From JALHST01 sp038316335 (lineage in GTDB: Bacteria > Bacteroidota > Bacteroidia > Flavobacteriales > Flavobacteriaceae), in NCBI GenBank assembly GCA_038316335.1, contig JBBQAM010000001.1, forward strand, positions 1 through 64,000: a stretch of DNA of 64,000 bases. The letters run 5' to 3'. Below are positions 35,346 through 44,358 of the stretch, piece after piece. Every line of letters begins with the position of its first letter. Position 1 is the first letter of the stretch. The notes below the pieces were generated by a model. It made no database searches. It saw only the letters and a list, made by a program, of their open reading frames with translations, and was not told where the DNA came from. Position numbers and translations under genes: made by a program.

Positions 35346-36347
35346 ATGAAAAAGTTTGTTTTGTTCTTATTGTGCCTTCTTCAGCTTAGTTGCTTGGGCC
35401 AGGGCCTACATAAAATCAAGGGGGTCAGTTTTGTAGCCTCAAGGCAAGAAGTTTCGCAGGAACAGGTAGAGGAGATTTTGAACATTCACGCGAACTATGC
35501 CGCCATTATGCCCTTTGGATTTATTCGGGAGATCAATTCCCCTGAAATCATATTCGATACTGAGCGACAATGGTTTGGGGAGACTAAAAAGGGGGCGAAA
35601 CAATATATTGGGATGTTACACAAAAATGGCGTTCGGGTCATGGTAAAGCCTCAAATCTGGATTTGGCGAGGGACATTTACAGGTACTTTGACCATGAGCA
35701 CCGAAGCGGAATGGCTGGCCCTCGAATCATCTTATGAGAATTTCATTTTAAATTATGCCAAATTGGCCGAGGAAACCCACGCGGACCTATTTTGCATTGG
35801 CACTGAATTAGAACAGTTTGTAAAGAACCGGCCTGATTATTGGAAAAAACTCATTGTAAAAGTGCGCACTATTTTCAAGGGTAAATTGACTTATGCCGCC
35901 AATTGGGACGAATACACCAAGACTTCCTTTTGGGAGGACTTGGATTATATAGGTATCGACGCCTATTTTCCATTATGTGAGGACATAACCCCTACCGTTA
36001 CCCAATGCCAGCAAGGTTGGCAACCGCACAAAGCAAAAATCAAGCAATTATCCCTCGATAAAAACAAACCCATCGTATTTACTGAATATGGTTACCGAAG
36101 TGCAGACCAGACCGCATGGAAGCCTTGGTTGTCGGATCGTCATGAAAATCCTGCCAATTTTGAGGCCCAAGAAAATGCTACCAAGGCCATATTGCTTGAA
36201 TTTTGGAACGAGGATTGGTTTGCTGGCGGTTTTGTATGGAAATGGTTTATAGAACATGGCGAGTCGGGAGGTGAGGCCGATAACCAGTTTACCCCTCAGA
36301 ATAAACCTGCACAAAAGGTAATTAGTGATTTTTATAAATCGATATGA
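35346..36347 (+). CDS. Glycoside hydrolase family 113-like (beta-mannanase type)
   Basis: This 333-residue secreted enzyme has a signal peptide ending near CLGQ and a (beta/alpha)8 barrel of clan GH-A. The expected acid/base is Glu154 in CIGTELEQF and the nucleophile is Glu247 in VFTEYGYRS. Other landmarks are KGVSFVA, VKPQIWIW and YAANWDEY with IGIDAYFPL. GH113 members are endo-beta-1,4-mannanases, but the family is small and substrate should be considered tentative. It is not accompanied by susC/susD genes. Confidence 0.85.
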   Translation: MKKFVLFLLCLLQLSCLGQGLHKIKGVSFVASRQEVSQEQVEEILNIHANYAAIMPFGFIREINSPEIIFDTERQWFGETKKGAKQYIGMLHKNGVRVMVKPQIWIWRGTFTGTLTMSTEAEWLALESSYENFILNYAKLAEETHADLFCIGTELEQFVKNRPDYWKKLIVKVRTIFKGKLTYAANWDEYTKTSFWEDLDYIGIDAYFPLCEDITPTVTQCQQGWQPHKAKIKQLSLDKNKPIVFTEYGYRSADQTAWKPWLSDRHENPANFEAQENATKAILLEFWNEDWFAGGFVWKWFIEHGESGGEADNQFTPQNKPAQKVISDFYKSI

Positions 36348-36438
36348 TCAAGTAATAGGACACGCGGTTTGAAACCTGTTTTCTGATCCCTATTGAAATC
36401 GATCAGTGACCAATTTTTCGTGCCTTTTATACGAATGA

Positions 36439-37560
36439 ATGAAAAGCAAAAATGCGTTTATCACGCTTCGTTTTTGGAATTGGGCAGTATTTTTGATAAT
36501 ATTTGTACATCAACTAATTAAGAAATTGGTGTCGCCTCGAAAATTGATCATATTTTTCTTCCTAGGCATAAGCGGATTATTTGCCCAGGATTCACTAGTA
36601 AAAGTTACAGCCGAGAAAGGTGACGGAATTTTTTCACTCCTTCGTAAACAGGGTATCAATCCCTACGAATCCTATAATGACTTTATTGCCCTGAACGTCG
36701 ATAATCTAAGGGATAGCCTACATTTATTCGAGGGCCATAGCTATATTATACCAAAAGCCCTATTGGCCAAAGTACCCACGAAAGATTCGGCAGCACACAG
36801 TACTGCTGAAATTAAAGCACTGGTCGGGAAGGAGTTCCCCATTTTTGGTAAAGAAAATGCAATGGTGCTTCCAAAAAGCGAGCGTCTCAAGGGTACGGTA
36901 TATTATTTGATTTCCGGTCATGGTGGCCCAGATCCAGGGGCCGTGGCAAAACAGGGATCCCAATCGATTTCCGAAGATGAATATGCCTATGATGTAACTT
37001 TGCGCCTGGCCAAAGAACTTATTTCGCATGGAGCAGAGGTATATATTATCGTGCGAGACGAGAACGACGGTATTCGCGATGCTCGAATTCTACCGATGGA
37101 CAGGGATGAAGTGGTGTATCCCAATTCTGAGATTCCCCTGAACCAAGTTGCACGTTTACAACAAAGGGTAGACGTAGTGAACAAGCTCTATGCCCAAAAC
37201 AAGGATAAATATCAAAGATTAATCGTTACCCATGTCGATAGTCGAAGTACCGGCCAAAACATAGATGTGTTTTTTTACTACCATGAAAAGAGCAAAAACG
37301 GAAAAAGATTGGCCGAAAGCATTCATAGGACGTTTGAGGAAAAGTATAAAAAATACCAACCCAATCGCGTCTATTCTGGTACGTTTGAAGATCGGACTTC
37401 GTTATTTTTAGTTAAAAAAACCCATCCTGCCATGACTTTTATTGAAATCGGAAACATTCGTAACCAAAAAGACCAACGTCGAATATTGGACCCCGATAAC
37501 CGGCAGGCGCTCGCCAAATGGATCAGTGAAGGCGCGTTGCTGGATTTTGAGGAACGCTAG
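36439..37560 (+). CDS. N-acetylmuramoyl-L-alanine amidase (Amidase_3)
   Basis: This enzyme cleaves the bond between N-acetylmuramic acid and the peptide stem of peptidoglycan. The 373-residue protein has a hydrophobic N-terminus; the true start may be GTG at 36529, giving a compact signal peptide ending in LFAQ. A short helical linker or LysM-like segment (GIFSLLRKQGINPYESY) is followed by the zinc amidase domain with SGHGGPDPGAVA, the Glu in SEDEYAYD, THVDSR and the catalytic Glu in FIEIGNIRN. Its last bases overlap the convergent glycosyltransferase gene. Confidence 0.88.
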   Translation: MKSKNAFITLRFWNWAVFLIIFVHQLIKKLVSPRKLIIFFFLGISGLFAQDSLVKVTAEKGDGIFSLLRKQGINPYESYNDFIALNVDNLRDSLHLFEGHSYIIPKALLAKVPTKDSAAHSTAEIKALVGKEFPIFGKENAMVLPKSERLKGTVYYLISGHGGPDPGAVAKQGSQSISEDEYAYDVTLRLAKELISHGAEVYIIVRDENDGIRDARILPMDRDEVVYPNSEIPLNQVARLQQRVDVVNKLYAQNKDKYQRLIVTHVDSRSTGQNIDVFFYYHEKSKNGKRLAESIHRTFEEKYKKYQPNRVYSGTFEDRTSLFLVKKTHPAMTFIEIGNIRNQKDQRRILDPDNRQALAKWISEGALLDFEER

Positions 37561-38267
37561 GAACCTACGGCGATCTTATTTTTGTAATAGGCGTACAGTT
37601 CTTCCGGCCCGGCCCCCAAATAATTTTTGAGATGGATCACAGCGAAATGGTATTGTAAACGAACCATTCCCAAAGACCTATATTTACGGGCCGATGTGGT
37701 GACATATTCACAAAGAATCTTAAATTCATTTTTCCGCGATACCCGTGTTATAAATTCATTGTCTTCATAGACTTTATATTCCTCATTGAATCCTTGGGAC
37801 TGCAGAAATAATTCCTTGGTTATAAATAGCGATTGGTCGCCGCCACGGCAAATAGGGTGGTTTATTCGGCTGAACCATGCAAAGAATCTTAGGAAGTGGC
37901 TATCACTATCGAAGTACATTCGAAAACAGCCCACCATAGCCCCTCCTTTCACACTGGCTACAATGAATGTATCGAAGTATTTTGGGGGAAAGGTATCGGC
38001 ATGTAGAAAATATAGAATGTTTGCCGATGCATGTCTTGCCCCGAGGTTCATTTGTGTGGCCCTCCCTTTTGCGGATCTGAGGATATGTACATCAAATTCA
38101 CTGGCAATTTTTAGGGTCTCATCCTGACTGCCACCATCAACTATAATAATTTCAGTCGAGGAGTTCTCAAAAGAGTGCTCATTCAAATACGCAATTAAGT
38201 TGCCGATGGTGTTCGCCTCATTGTAAACAGGAATAACAATGCTTAGGATCGGATTTGTTTTTTTCAT
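37557..38267 (-). CDS. TIGR04283-type family 2 glycosyltransferase of arsenosugar clusters
   Basis: This 236-residue GT2 protein has IVIPVYNEANTIGNLI, IIVDGGSQDET, the FLHADT metal motif (DxD-like) and RGGDQSLFITKELF. These features match the TIGR04283 group found beside arsenosugar-type genes. It starts 23 bases after the ArsM-like gene and is the last gene of the cluster. It probably adds a sugar moiety to a deoxyribosyl-arsenic or related intermediate, but no direct assay of this family is known to me. It overlaps the convergent amidase stop by four bases. Confidence 0.85.
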   Translation of the reverse strand: MKKTNPILSIVIPVYNEANTIGNLIAYLNEHSFENSSTEIIIVDGGSQDETLKIASEFDVHILRSAKGRATQMNLGARHASANILYFLHADTFPPKYFDTFIVASVKGGAMVGCFRMYFDSDSHFLRFFAWFSRINHPICRGGDQSLFITKELFLQSQGFNEEYKVYEDNEFITRVSRKNEFKILCEYVTTSARKYRSLGMVRLQYHFAVIHLKNYLGAGPEELYAYYKNKIAVGS

Positions 38268-38290
38268 GCAACGCCTACAATTACGCTATT

Positions 38291-39256
38291 TCAACAGCAT
38301 CCGCCTCCGTTATAGTGCCACGTGCTTTCACTGATATGTATCTGGTCATTGGCACGCCCGAGGGCGGCCGCTGTCTTATCACATACAGCCAAGGGTTGAT
38401 TTTGAACGAGTACATGGCCTTTTTGGTCATCAAAATAGGCCTCATTCCCATAGTAAATGGCAGTTTTCCCCGTAAATATACACGGCCCGTCCTTGGGCAT
38501 GGGATCCTTGATAGCAGCAATCTCGATTGATTCAATATAAATTAGTTGTTCAGTGGGGTAGTGGTTTGGAGATAAGACGCGATATGATTTGCGCGCTCGG
38601 ACCTCAATGGTACCAAAACCGGCATCGGTCAAGACTTTGATATAATCCTTTATTGGGATACTACCACTCAAGCAAAGTGCCCTTAGCCGGTCATCATTGC
38701 GTAACGTCTCATTCATAGGCTGTTCACAAGTGGGATCGCTCATGACCAATCTGCCATGGGGTTTAAGTACGCGATACATCTCGGAAACGGCTTTTTTGAG
38801 ATCTTCAATTTTGAAGATATTGAATAGACAGTTCTGTGCGGCTACATCGATGCTTTGATTTTCAATAGGAAGATGAAGGGCATCGCCTTTTATTAAATTG
38901 ACGAATTCACGCTTGAACCAACTATTTTCTATTTCTGCGATCTTGAAATTTTCATGAGATGCCGCCAACATTTCGTCGACCACATCAACCCCGGTGACAC
39001 CTCCCTTTTGTCTGGAAAAATATGCGAATTGCAACAATTCCATTCCGCCACCGACACCAACATAGAGTATCTTCGGATTGTTTACAAGATCTTGGGCAGA
39101 AACGGTACTTCCGCATCCGTAATTCATTTCCTGCATACTCTTAGGAATGCTAAGACCCGGAAACTGCCAAATCGGGTTTGTCGTGCAGCAGAGCCCAACA
39201 TCTGGTCTGATTGCTGCTTCTTTGTATAATTCATTCGTGGCTTCTAAATACCCCAT
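38291..39256 (-). CDS. ArsM-like arsenite methyltransferase of arsenosugar type
   Basis: This 321-residue SAM-dependent methyltransferase has the Cys-rich N-terminus LCCTTNPIW and YGCGS, and the SAM loop VGVGGGMELL (66-75). Cys143 lies in QNCLFNIF and Cys195 in ALCLSGSI; these fit the three arsenite-binding cysteines of ArsM. A C-terminal extension ends in GGGCC. This architecture matches methyltransferases of arsenosugar gene clusters. It should make methylated trivalent arsenic for later adenosylation. It follows PNP by 10 bases and precedes the TIGR04283 glycosyltransferase. Confidence 0.85.
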   Translation of the reverse strand: MGYLEATNELYKEAAIRPDVGLCCTTNPIWQFPGLSIPKSMQEMNYGCGSTVSAQDLVNNPKILYVGVGGGMELLQFAYFSRQKGGVTGVDVVDEMLAASHENFKIAEIENSWFKREFVNLIKGDALHLPIENQSIDVAAQNCLFNIFKIEDLKKAVSEMYRVLKPHGRLVMSDPTCEQPMNETLRNDDRLRALCLSGSIPIKDYIKVLTDAGFGTIEVRARKSYRVLSPNHYPTEQLIYIESIEIAAIKDPMPKDGPCIFTGKTAIYYGNEAYFDDQKGHVLVQNQPLAVCDKTAAALGRANDQIHISESTWHYNGGGCC

Positions 39257-39266
39257 AATTCATGAT

Positions 39267-40088
39267 TTATATTTCTTTGATCAACTCGGTAAATAATTTT
39301 ATCATTTTTGGTTCGGTTCTTCCAGCGACATCAATTATTTCTTGAATATCAACCGGTTGTAGGTTTTCAGGATCACATTCATCGGTAATTACCGAAACCG
39401 CCACGATTGGTAGTCGCAAATGATTGGCGACAATTACTTCAGGCACCGTACTCATACCCACTGCGTCGGCCCCTAATATCTTAAGCATACGGTATTCTGC
39501 CCGCGTCTCTAATTGCGGCCCAACGACCGAAGCATAGGTCCCAGATTTCAATACGATCTTTTCTCTTTTTGCAATGGCCATTAGTTTTTGCCGCATCGCT
39601 GGATCATAGGGTTCGGCCATATCAACAAAGCGGTCACCGAACTCTGCTACATTTTTAAAGGCCAATGGAGAACCTCCCTGTAAGTTCAGATGATCGTCAA
39701 TGAGCATTATATCGCCTTTTTTATAATCCAGGTTAATGCCGCCTGCCGCATTTGATATAAATAATTTTTCGATACCTAAAAGATGCATTACTCGAATGGG
39801 ATAGGTAATATCTGTAAAATCATATCCCTCATAAAGATGAAATCTACCCTCCATAACCACCGCTTTTTGGCCCGAGATGGTTCCGAAAATGAGTTTACCT
39901 GTGTGAAATTCTACCGTTGCCAATGGGAAAAAAGGGATGTGATGGTAATGGGCCACAATGGGATCTTGTAGTTCGTCCACCAATTTTCCCAGTCCGGTCC
40001 CGAGCACAATTCCTATTTTGGGATGATCAAACCCCTTATTTATTAAATATTCGACAGATTCCTGCAATTGGTCTTTGGTGACTTTCAT
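39267..40088 (-). CDS. Purine nucleoside phosphorylase
   Basis: This 273-residue trimeric-type PNP cleaves purine nucleosides with phosphate. It has IGIVLGTGLGKLV (phosphate loop), VMEGRFHLYEGY, FISNAAGGINL and VGMSTVPEVIVANH with the ribose-contacting Met, plus the base-binding region ending in TDECDP. Its ATG overlaps the stop of the TIGR04282 gene by four bases and it precedes arsM. In the cluster context, a nucleoside phosphorylase could remove adenine from an arsenic-substituted adenosine; general purine salvage is the alternative. Confidence 0.92.
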   Translation of the reverse strand: MKVTKDQLQESVEYLINKGFDHPKIGIVLGTGLGKLVDELQDPIVAHYHHIPFFPLATVEFHTGKLIFGTISGQKAVVMEGRFHLYEGYDFTDITYPIRVMHLLGIEKLFISNAAGGINLDYKKGDIMLIDDHLNLQGGSPLAFKNVAEFGDRFVDMAEPYDPAMRQKLMAIAKREKIVLKSGTYASVVGPQLETRAEYRMLKILGADAVGMSTVPEVIVANHLRLPIVAVSVITDECDPENLQPVDIQEIIDVAGRTEPKMIKLFTELIKEI

Positions 40089-40756
40089 AGGTTTTTTAAA
40101 AATGGCCTAAAGGCTGCATTATCCTTAATATCCTCGTAAACATCGACATCGTTTCGAATGTCAAGTAATGCCACATTTTCGTTCATTAAATCGGCCATGG
40201 TTTCTTCAAGAACCGTTTTGGTACCCCAATTTTTGTTTTCAAAGACCGCTGGTTTCCAGTTTTTCAATCCTAAAAGATAATAGCCACCATCGGATGCCGG
40301 ACCGATTACGACGTCATTATGATCCAATGCCGAAAAAGCATGCTGTATATCCTTTTGGTTTATATCGAGCAAATCACTGCCAATGATACAGATTTTTGCA
40401 AATCCATCTGCAAAGCCCTCATGAAAGGCGTTGCCCATACGCTGCCCAAGGGTTTCCCCCTGTTGCAGTCTTTTATGAAAATTTATAGTGTCCCAAATAT
40501 CGTCCTTGTGAATTTCGTCGGAATAATACACGCGCTTATGTACCGGCAATTCACGGGTTATTTTTGAGGTGTGGCGCAGTAAGAACCGATATATTTCCAA
40601 GGCCTTCGAATCGCCGATGTCGGCTGCTAATCGGGTTTTAACACGTCCTAGTTCGGGATTGCGCGTAAAAATAAGCAGTAGGTCGTTTGAACCGACCAAA
40701 TTAAAATGAACGATTTTTTCATCTTCCTCCTCCCCCATATTTTGTAGGATGCCCAT
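40085..40756 (-). CDS. TIGR04282-type glycosyltransferase (DUF2064) of arsenosugar clusters
   Basis: This 223-residue nucleotide-diphospho-sugar transferase-fold protein has IFTRNPELGRVKTRLA, IIGSDLLDI and GPASDGGYYLLGL, the hallmarks of the DUF2064/TIGR04282 family. It is translationally coupled to PNP (four-base overlap). With the TIGR04283 enzyme it supplies two distinct glycosyltransferases to the cluster. An alternative in-frame Met lies six codons downstream of the chosen start. Confidence 0.87.
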   Translation of the reverse strand: MGILQNMGEEEDEKIVHFNLVGSNDLLLIFTRNPELGRVKTRLAADIGDSKALEIYRFLLRHTSKITRELPVHKRVYYSDEIHKDDIWDTINFHKRLQQGETLGQRMGNAFHEGFADGFAKICIIGSDLLDINQKDIQHAFSALDHNDVVIGPASDGGYYLLGLKNWKPAVFENKNWGTKTVLEETMADLMNENVALLDIRNDVDVYEDIKDNAAFRPFLKNL

Positions 40757-40896
40757 AGTTTATCGTTTTATACACGAATTTATTTCAGGATACGTTTAGC
40801 AGTGATTCTGACTTTCGAGTTCGTCGTGAATATGCTATGAAACAGCTTTTGCCAGGTGCCTTTGATCAACTTAGGATTACTAACTGCCGATGTATT

Positions 40897-41415
40897 CTAC
40901 CGTTCCTTTCGATTGCTACTATTACCGTATACCTTCACGCCTTTGGTCAATAATTTACCCCAATGCTTACTAAAGGCATGTACTTTCTCAGTTTCTTTTT
41001 CTTGATCGTCATAAACCGGATACCCTTTATTTTTCCATTCGAATATACCGCCATAAAGATTCTTTACATCCGAGTAGCCCGCTTTCATCAATTTTTCACC
41101 AATATCCTCAGATCGAACCCCGATAGAACAATATACCACGATTTCGCTTTCCCTGTTTTTAAGTTTGGTTTCTACTGATGCGAGTTGAAATTTTGAATAC
41201 CCCACCCAAATGGCATTTTTAAGGTGGCTAACATCATATTCTTCTTTTTCCCTTGCATCCAAAATAAGGGTATTTTGTTGCTGTGCCAATTCCTCGGGTT
41301 GAATATAAGGGATGCTTTCCCGATTGAATTTCTTCAAGGTGCGATCTATATTCTTCTGGGCGTGCGTTGCCAACGAAAAAAGGCAAATTAGCAGTACATT
41401 CGAGAAAAAATTCAT
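40897..41415 (-). CDS. Exported rhodanese-domain protein
   Basis: This protein of about 172 residues has a signal peptide ending in ATHAQ and one rhodanese domain (about 40-140) with the active-site loop CSIGVRS. The start at 41415 is chosen because it begins the signal peptide; an ATG eight codons earlier adds nothing. A -7 element (41437-41444) lies just upstream. Rhodaneses bind or transfer sulfane sulfur; a periplasmic one next to arsenosugar genes may handle thiol-bound arsenic or sulfur, which is inference. Confidence 0.85.
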   Translation of the reverse strand: MNFFSNVLLICLFSLATHAQKNIDRTLKKFNRESIPYIQPEELAQQQNTLILDAREKEEYDVSHLKNAIWVGYSKFQLASVETKLKNRESEIVVYCSIGVRSEDIGEKLMKAGYSDVKNLYGGIFEWKNKGYPVYDDQEKETEKVHAFSKHWGKLLTKGVKVYGNSSNRKER

Positions 41416-41436
41416 GAGTATCCCATAAAGTAACAA

Positions 41437-41444
41437 CAAAGATA
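41437..41444 (-). promoter_or_regulatory. Candidate -7 element for the rhodanese gene
   Basis: On the minus strand TATCTTTG matches TAnnTTTG about 22 bases before the start at 41415. A TTG about 25 bases further upstream could be the -33 element, at slightly long spacing. Confidence 0.45.
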
Positions 41445-41500
41445 GTATTTTAGGGGAGTTGCATTAAGGACAATCTTGATCAAATTAAAGCTTTGTGAAC

Positions 41501-43057
41501 ATGATAGCAAAAATCGGGGTACCCCTTATTCTTTTGATAGTGCTGTCTTCCTGCAAAAATAGGGCGCAGCAACAGGAAAGCATACCAGAGATTCGTGTGA
41601 TTACCGATTATAAGGAGCCATTTAGGCCACAATTTCATTTTTCCCCGGAAGAAAAATGGATGAACGATCCAAACGGATTGGTGTATAATGATGGAATTTA
41701 CCATCTTTTTTATCAGTATTACCCAGATGATATTGTTTGGGGACCTATGCATTGGGGTCATGCGACCAGTACTGATTTGGTACACTGGAAGCAAAAGCCG
41801 ATAGCGTTATTCCCCGATGCCAACGGATTGATTTTTTCTGGCAGTGCCGTGGTTGACAAGAAAAACACTTCCGGCTTTGGGACTCTTGAAAATCCGCCGC
41901 TTGTGGCAATTTTCACCTATCACAATATGACCAAGGAAAAAGAAGGTAAAAATGATTTCCAGACCCAGGGTATTGCCTATAGCTTGGACAATGGGGATAC
42001 ATGGGAGAAATACAGTGGCAATCCGGTAATCCGAAACCCAGGATTCAAGGATTTTAGGGATCCGAAGGTCTTTTGGAACGAAATCGCCAAGACATGGACG
42101 ATGCTCCTTGTTGCCGGTGACCATCTTCAAATATGGAACTCAGGCAATCTTCGCGAATGGGAAAAAGTGAGTGAGTTTGGTAAAGACCAAGGGGCACATG
42201 GGGGCGTTTGGGAATGTCCTGATATGTTTCAATTAAAGGTCGAAGGTTCTGATGAGAGGAAATGGGTATTGCTGATCAGTATTAATCCTGGGGCACCCAA
42301 TGGAGGTAGCGGCACCCAATATTTCCTAGGCGATTTTGACGGAAAAACATTTACTTCAGAACAAAAACAGGCGCGATGGGTCGATTGGGGTACCGACAAC
42401 TATGCGGGTGTCACCTACAATAACGTGCCTTCAGGGGATCGCATTTTTATCGGATGGATGAGTAATTGGGCATATGCCCGTGATACCCCTACCGAAATAT
42501 GGCGAAGTGCTATGACCATTCCACGCAAATTGTCGCTTCGTGCTATTGGGGAAAGTCTTGATCTATTCAGTTATCCGGTCAAGTCGTTTGACGACCAGAG
42601 GGTAGAAAAGGTCGGGAAGGACATTCTAGTGGCGTCAAAAGCTCTCGAAAAGATAGTATATCCTAACTTGAATCAATCCGAGGTCAGGTTTCATACGTCT
42701 TCCAAAAACTTCGATTTAAAATTTAATAATGAATTGGGAGAGGCATTGATTTTAACTATAGATGCCACTAAGAATATGTTTATTTTAGATAGAAGTGCAT
42801 CGGGCCAAACTGATTTCCAGCAAGATTTTGGTGCCTTGCAACAGATGCCAATACCTAACTTACCCAATGCGAAATACGAAGTTCGTATTCTGATTGATTG
42901 GTCGTCCATCGAAGTTTTTATCAATGGAGGGCAATATGTAATGACCTCGCTCCTTTTCCCAAATGAACCATATAATCAGTTGGAAATAGAAAATAGGTCT
43001 TCCGAACCACTAGAATTTCAGGATTTTACGATAAATACCGTGAATTCAATTTGGTAA
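41501..43057 (+). CDS. GH32 fructanase/levanase lipoprotein
   Basis: This enzyme hydrolyses fructans or sucrose-type linkages. The protein of about 518 residues has a lipoprotein signal ending in LSSC. The GH32 triad is complete: the nucleophile Asp in WMNDPNGL, the transition-state Asp in FRDPKVFW and the acid/base Glu in ECPDMF, with the five-bladed propeller and a C-terminal beta-sandwich. ATG at 41501 is preferred over GTG at 41495. It has no SusC/SusD partner here, and no fructokinase adjoins it. Confidence 0.92.
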   Translation: MIAKIGVPLILLIVLSSCKNRAQQQESIPEIRVITDYKEPFRPQFHFSPEEKWMNDPNGLVYNDGIYHLFYQYYPDDIVWGPMHWGHATSTDLVHWKQKPIALFPDANGLIFSGSAVVDKKNTSGFGTLENPPLVAIFTYHNMTKEKEGKNDFQTQGIAYSLDNGDTWEKYSGNPVIRNPGFKDFRDPKVFWNEIAKTWTMLLVAGDHLQIWNSGNLREWEKVSEFGKDQGAHGGVWECPDMFQLKVEGSDERKWVLLISINPGAPNGGSGTQYFLGDFDGKTFTSEQKQARWVDWGTDNYAGVTYNNVPSGDRIFIGWMSNWAYARDTPTEIWRSAMTIPRKLSLRAIGESLDLFSYPVKSFDDQRVEKVGKDILVASKALEKIVYPNLNQSEVRFHTSSKNFDLKFNNELGEALILTIDATKNMFILDRSASGQTDFQQDFGALQQMPIPNLPNAKYEVRILIDWSSIEVFINGGQYVMTSLLFPNEPYNQLEIENRSSEPLEFQDFTINTVNSIW

Positions 43058-43062
43058 GTTAT

Positions 43063-44358
43063 TTATTTAAAGTCAACTACGATCTCGCTGGCAAGGGCCT
43101 CCAGATCGATTCCCAGCACATCCCGATTCACCTTAATCGTTTGGGATCGTAAATCTAATGGTAGGTGTGAAAAGCCATCTTTGGCCCCCAATATCATCCC
43201 TGCCACTGCGCCTACGGTATCGTTGTCGCGACCATAATTAATGATAAATTGTAGTGTTTTTTTAAAGTCTCCTTCCCCAAATTTTAGGCCGGTAATCAAA
43301 ATCTCCCAGATTTCTCCTGAATGAAACGGAATGGCCTTCTCGTTTTTTTCCAAGAGTTGGTAAAGCATTTCCTGGCGCATCCATTCTTCCTGTGTACCAG
43401 GATAGCCCGCCGGGATTTTATAGGTCATCATTTCTTCAGCGGTCAATGTATCTGGTACGGCAAGGCGTCTATTTTCCAAAACATTCCGAATCGCACCGTC
43501 GGCCACTGAATAGGCAATACGGCCTACAAGTCTACTATCCTGATAGCCCAAGGGGTCTACAAAAGTTACGGTGTTTAAAATTGAATCGATATTTTGGGTA
43601 CGTAAGGCCATGTTTGTTATTGCAGCTACCAGGGCGGAAATATCTTTGGCGTATCCGATATCAAAAATTGCATGCTCATATCCTAAATTATAGGCATCGT
43701 CCGGGGTTTTGGCAACAAGGCCGAACATGGGGGTATATAGTTGGCCGGCACAAGACATTTCACCACCATAAAATCGGTTCAGGGCCAATTGATATTCCCG
43801 ATCTCCTGCACTGTATGCCATAGCTACACGGGCCCATTCCTTGATCCAATCAAGTTTCTCTATTTTAGAATCGATCGCATCGGGATTAGAAACTACCTCT
43901 TTATCGGCAAATGTTTTGGCAACCGATTCGTAGTATTGGCCAATAAAATCGGCAAAATTCGAGGGTGTCATTTGTGCGTGATATCGGTCGAAATACTTTA
44001 CCATAAGATATTTCCAACGGGTATCATCGGTAGTGGCTCCGGCCATCAAATTATTTCCCCATGGACCTTCTGGAGATTGACTCCGTACTGATGGGGTATG
44101 GCCCAAAATGTAGCCATATCGTAGTCGTATGTCTTCCCGGTACCACATTTCGGTAGATGCCCCCATGGCATCACCGATAGCCGATCCGACAAGGGCCCCA
44201 AGAACCCGGTCGTAATATTGGTCTTTTGAAAGCCGTAAAGAATCGGCCCCATAGGCAACAAGTTTCGGGGCGGGCAAGTCGACATTATTTTTAAATTCCT
44301 TACAGGCGAATAGTACAAAAAAGGTCAGCGCCGCAACGGTCATGTTTTTTATTTTCAT
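43063..44358 (-). CDS. ADP-ribosylglycohydrolase-family lipoprotein
   Basis: This 431-residue protein has a lipoprotein signal with Cys19 (LFACKEF) and the ARH fold. The Mg-binding and substrate motifs look intact: GSAIGDAMGASTE, the TDDTRW loop (about 110-115) and the C-terminal NDTVGAVAGMILGA. Cytoplasmic ARH enzymes remove ADP-ribose from proteins or small molecules; an exported one is unusual. Its ATG overlaps the stop of an MtnK-like kinase gene by four bases, so the two are coupled. The substrate may be a nucleoside-like glycoside; function is unknown. Confidence 0.88.
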   Translation of the reverse strand: MKIKNMTVAALTFFVLFACKEFKNNVDLPAPKLVAYGADSLRLSKDQYYDRVLGALVGSAIGDAMGASTEMWYREDIRLRYGYILGHTPSVRSQSPEGPWGNNLMAGATTDDTRWKYLMVKYFDRYHAQMTPSNFADFIGQYYESVAKTFADKEVVSNPDAIDSKIEKLDWIKEWARVAMAYSAGDREYQLALNRFYGGEMSCAGQLYTPMFGLVAKTPDDAYNLGYEHAIFDIGYAKDISALVAAITNMALRTQNIDSILNTVTFVDPLGYQDSRLVGRIAYSVADGAIRNVLENRRLAVPDTLTAEEMMTYKIPAGYPGTQEEWMRQEMLYQLLEKNEKAIPFHSGEIWEILITGLKFGEGDFKKTLQFIINYGRDNDTVGAVAGMILGAKDGFSHLPLDLRSQTIKVNRDVLGIDLEALASEIVVDFK

